Shown here piece by piece: positions 14,766 to 15,000 of a stretch of 15,000 nucleotides of DNA (its first letter is position 1; every line of letters starts with the position of its first letter). This stretch comes from Botryococcus braunii (lineage: Eukaryota > Chlorophyta > Trebouxiophyceae). The DNA is taken from NCBI GenBank assembly GCA_002005505.1, contig KV908547.1, forward strand, positions 135,001 to 150,000, in the 5' to 3' direction. Both the position numbers and the translations under genes were made by a program. The notes under the pieces were generated by a model, which was not told the origin of the DNA, did no database searches, and saw only the letters and a list, made by a program, of their open reading frames with translations.

Positions 14766-15000
14766 GATCAAAGACTACACAGTTCTACAAGAGTATACAC
14801 GACTTACACAGTTCCTGCACAACTCTGAAGTACTCCCACGAGTATGGTGAGAGGCTTGTAATGTTACAGTTCTCGGTTGTTAAAAATGTGCTCCACTCGT
14901 TTGGATTATCATGTGTATAAAGATGTGTGTTCTCTCAGCTTATCCACTCAAAACTTTTAAATGTTCCGTATTACAGCACAATGCTTGTTACTTCGACGAT
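14766..15000 (-). other. Probable 5' leader or LTR tail of element A
   Basis: Non-coding on both strands as far as I can see. It lies upstream of element A gag in the minus sense. A short direct repeat (GACTACACAGTTC at 14772-14784 and GACTTACACAGTTCC at about 14801) is present. I find no convincing primer-binding site starting with TGG, no TG...CA terminus and no second copy of this sequence in the window, so I cannot say where an LTR would end. Confidence 0.4.

Larger units (their letters stand above)
1..15000. mobile_element. Outer Ty3/gypsy-like element A (degenerate, interrupted by element B)
   Basis: All sequence outside 6067-13920 belongs to one decayed gypsy-like element or its rearranged copies. 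The minus strand reads gag (14765 to about 5639, split by element B), then RNase H, PHD finger and integrase (5396 to 3428). The plus strand carries RT, RNase H, PHD finger and integrase (1 to 3400), arranged tail to tail with the minus-strand copy. Protease and RT are absent from the minus-strand half, where the gag tail is followed by about 240 bp of unknown sequence and then RNase H. No LTR of this element can be delimited; both ends probably lie outside the window. Its proteins differ clearly from those of element B: different gag, no CCHC knuckle seen, YLDD rather than YMDD in RT, and a PHD finger. It is a separate family. Confidence 0.8.

Noticed and set aside
14921..14935. TATAAA-like motif in GTGTATAAAGATG
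   Set aside because: It lies on the plus strand, opposite to element A transcription, with no gene downstream in the window.

Overview
The window is nuclear DNA of a eukaryote made entirely of LTR retrotransposons of the Ty3/gypsy type. I see no host gene, tRNA, rRNA, CRISPR array or bacterial operon. Chromodomain-bearing gypsy elements (chromoviruses) occur in plants, algae, fungi and some other eukaryotes, so I do not name the organism.

Two elements are nested. Outer element A fills the flanks (about 1-6066 and 13921-15000) and probably extends beyond both window edges. It is an old, heavily broken gypsy-like element. Read on the minus strand from the right, it has a 5' leader, a gag gene (14765 to 13926, continuing at 6066 to about 5639), about 240 bp of unrecognised sequence, then RNase H and integrase (5396 to 3428). 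At about 3414 the sequence turns back on itself. The plus strand from 3400 leftwards to 1411 is an inverted copy of the same RNase H-integrase block, and further left (1-1410) come the reverse transcriptase and the protease-RT linker of that inverted half. The result is a palindrome of about 2 x 1.98 kb with a 27-nt spacer. Between RNase H and integrase, element A encodes a recognisable PHD finger (C4HC3, 2003-2138), a histone-tail reader that is not a standard part of Ty3/gypsy pol.

Inner element B (6067-13920, minus strand) is a complete LTR-to-LTR chromovirus of 7,854 bp inserted in element A's gag. It has LTRs of 330 and 328 bp that are about 3.4% diverged, TTATC target-site duplications, a candidate primer-binding site and a polypurine tract. 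It encodes gag with a CCHC knuckle, aspartic protease, RT (YMDD), RNase H, integrase (D-D-35-E) and a C-terminal chromodomain. Removing B and one TSD copy restores the reading frame of A's gag, which independently proves the nesting.

Element B also contains an internal palindrome (9984-13160, arms about 1.57 kb, 33-nt loop). It leaves gag-protease present once on each strand and the start of RT present three times. Hand counts give similar divergence for the two LTRs (about 3.4%), the palindrome arms (about 3.7% over 575 bp) and the three RT copies (about 9 differences per 240 bp for every pair). This suggests the palindrome arose around the retrotransposition that made this copy, perhaps by template switching. 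In contrast, the arms of A's palindrome share several stop codons or frame breaks, so that one formed after A had decayed.

No gene here is likely to give a full functional protein. The locus could still make long hairpin RNA from either palindrome. An assembly or amplification artefact as the source of one or both palindromes cannot be excluded from sequence alone.
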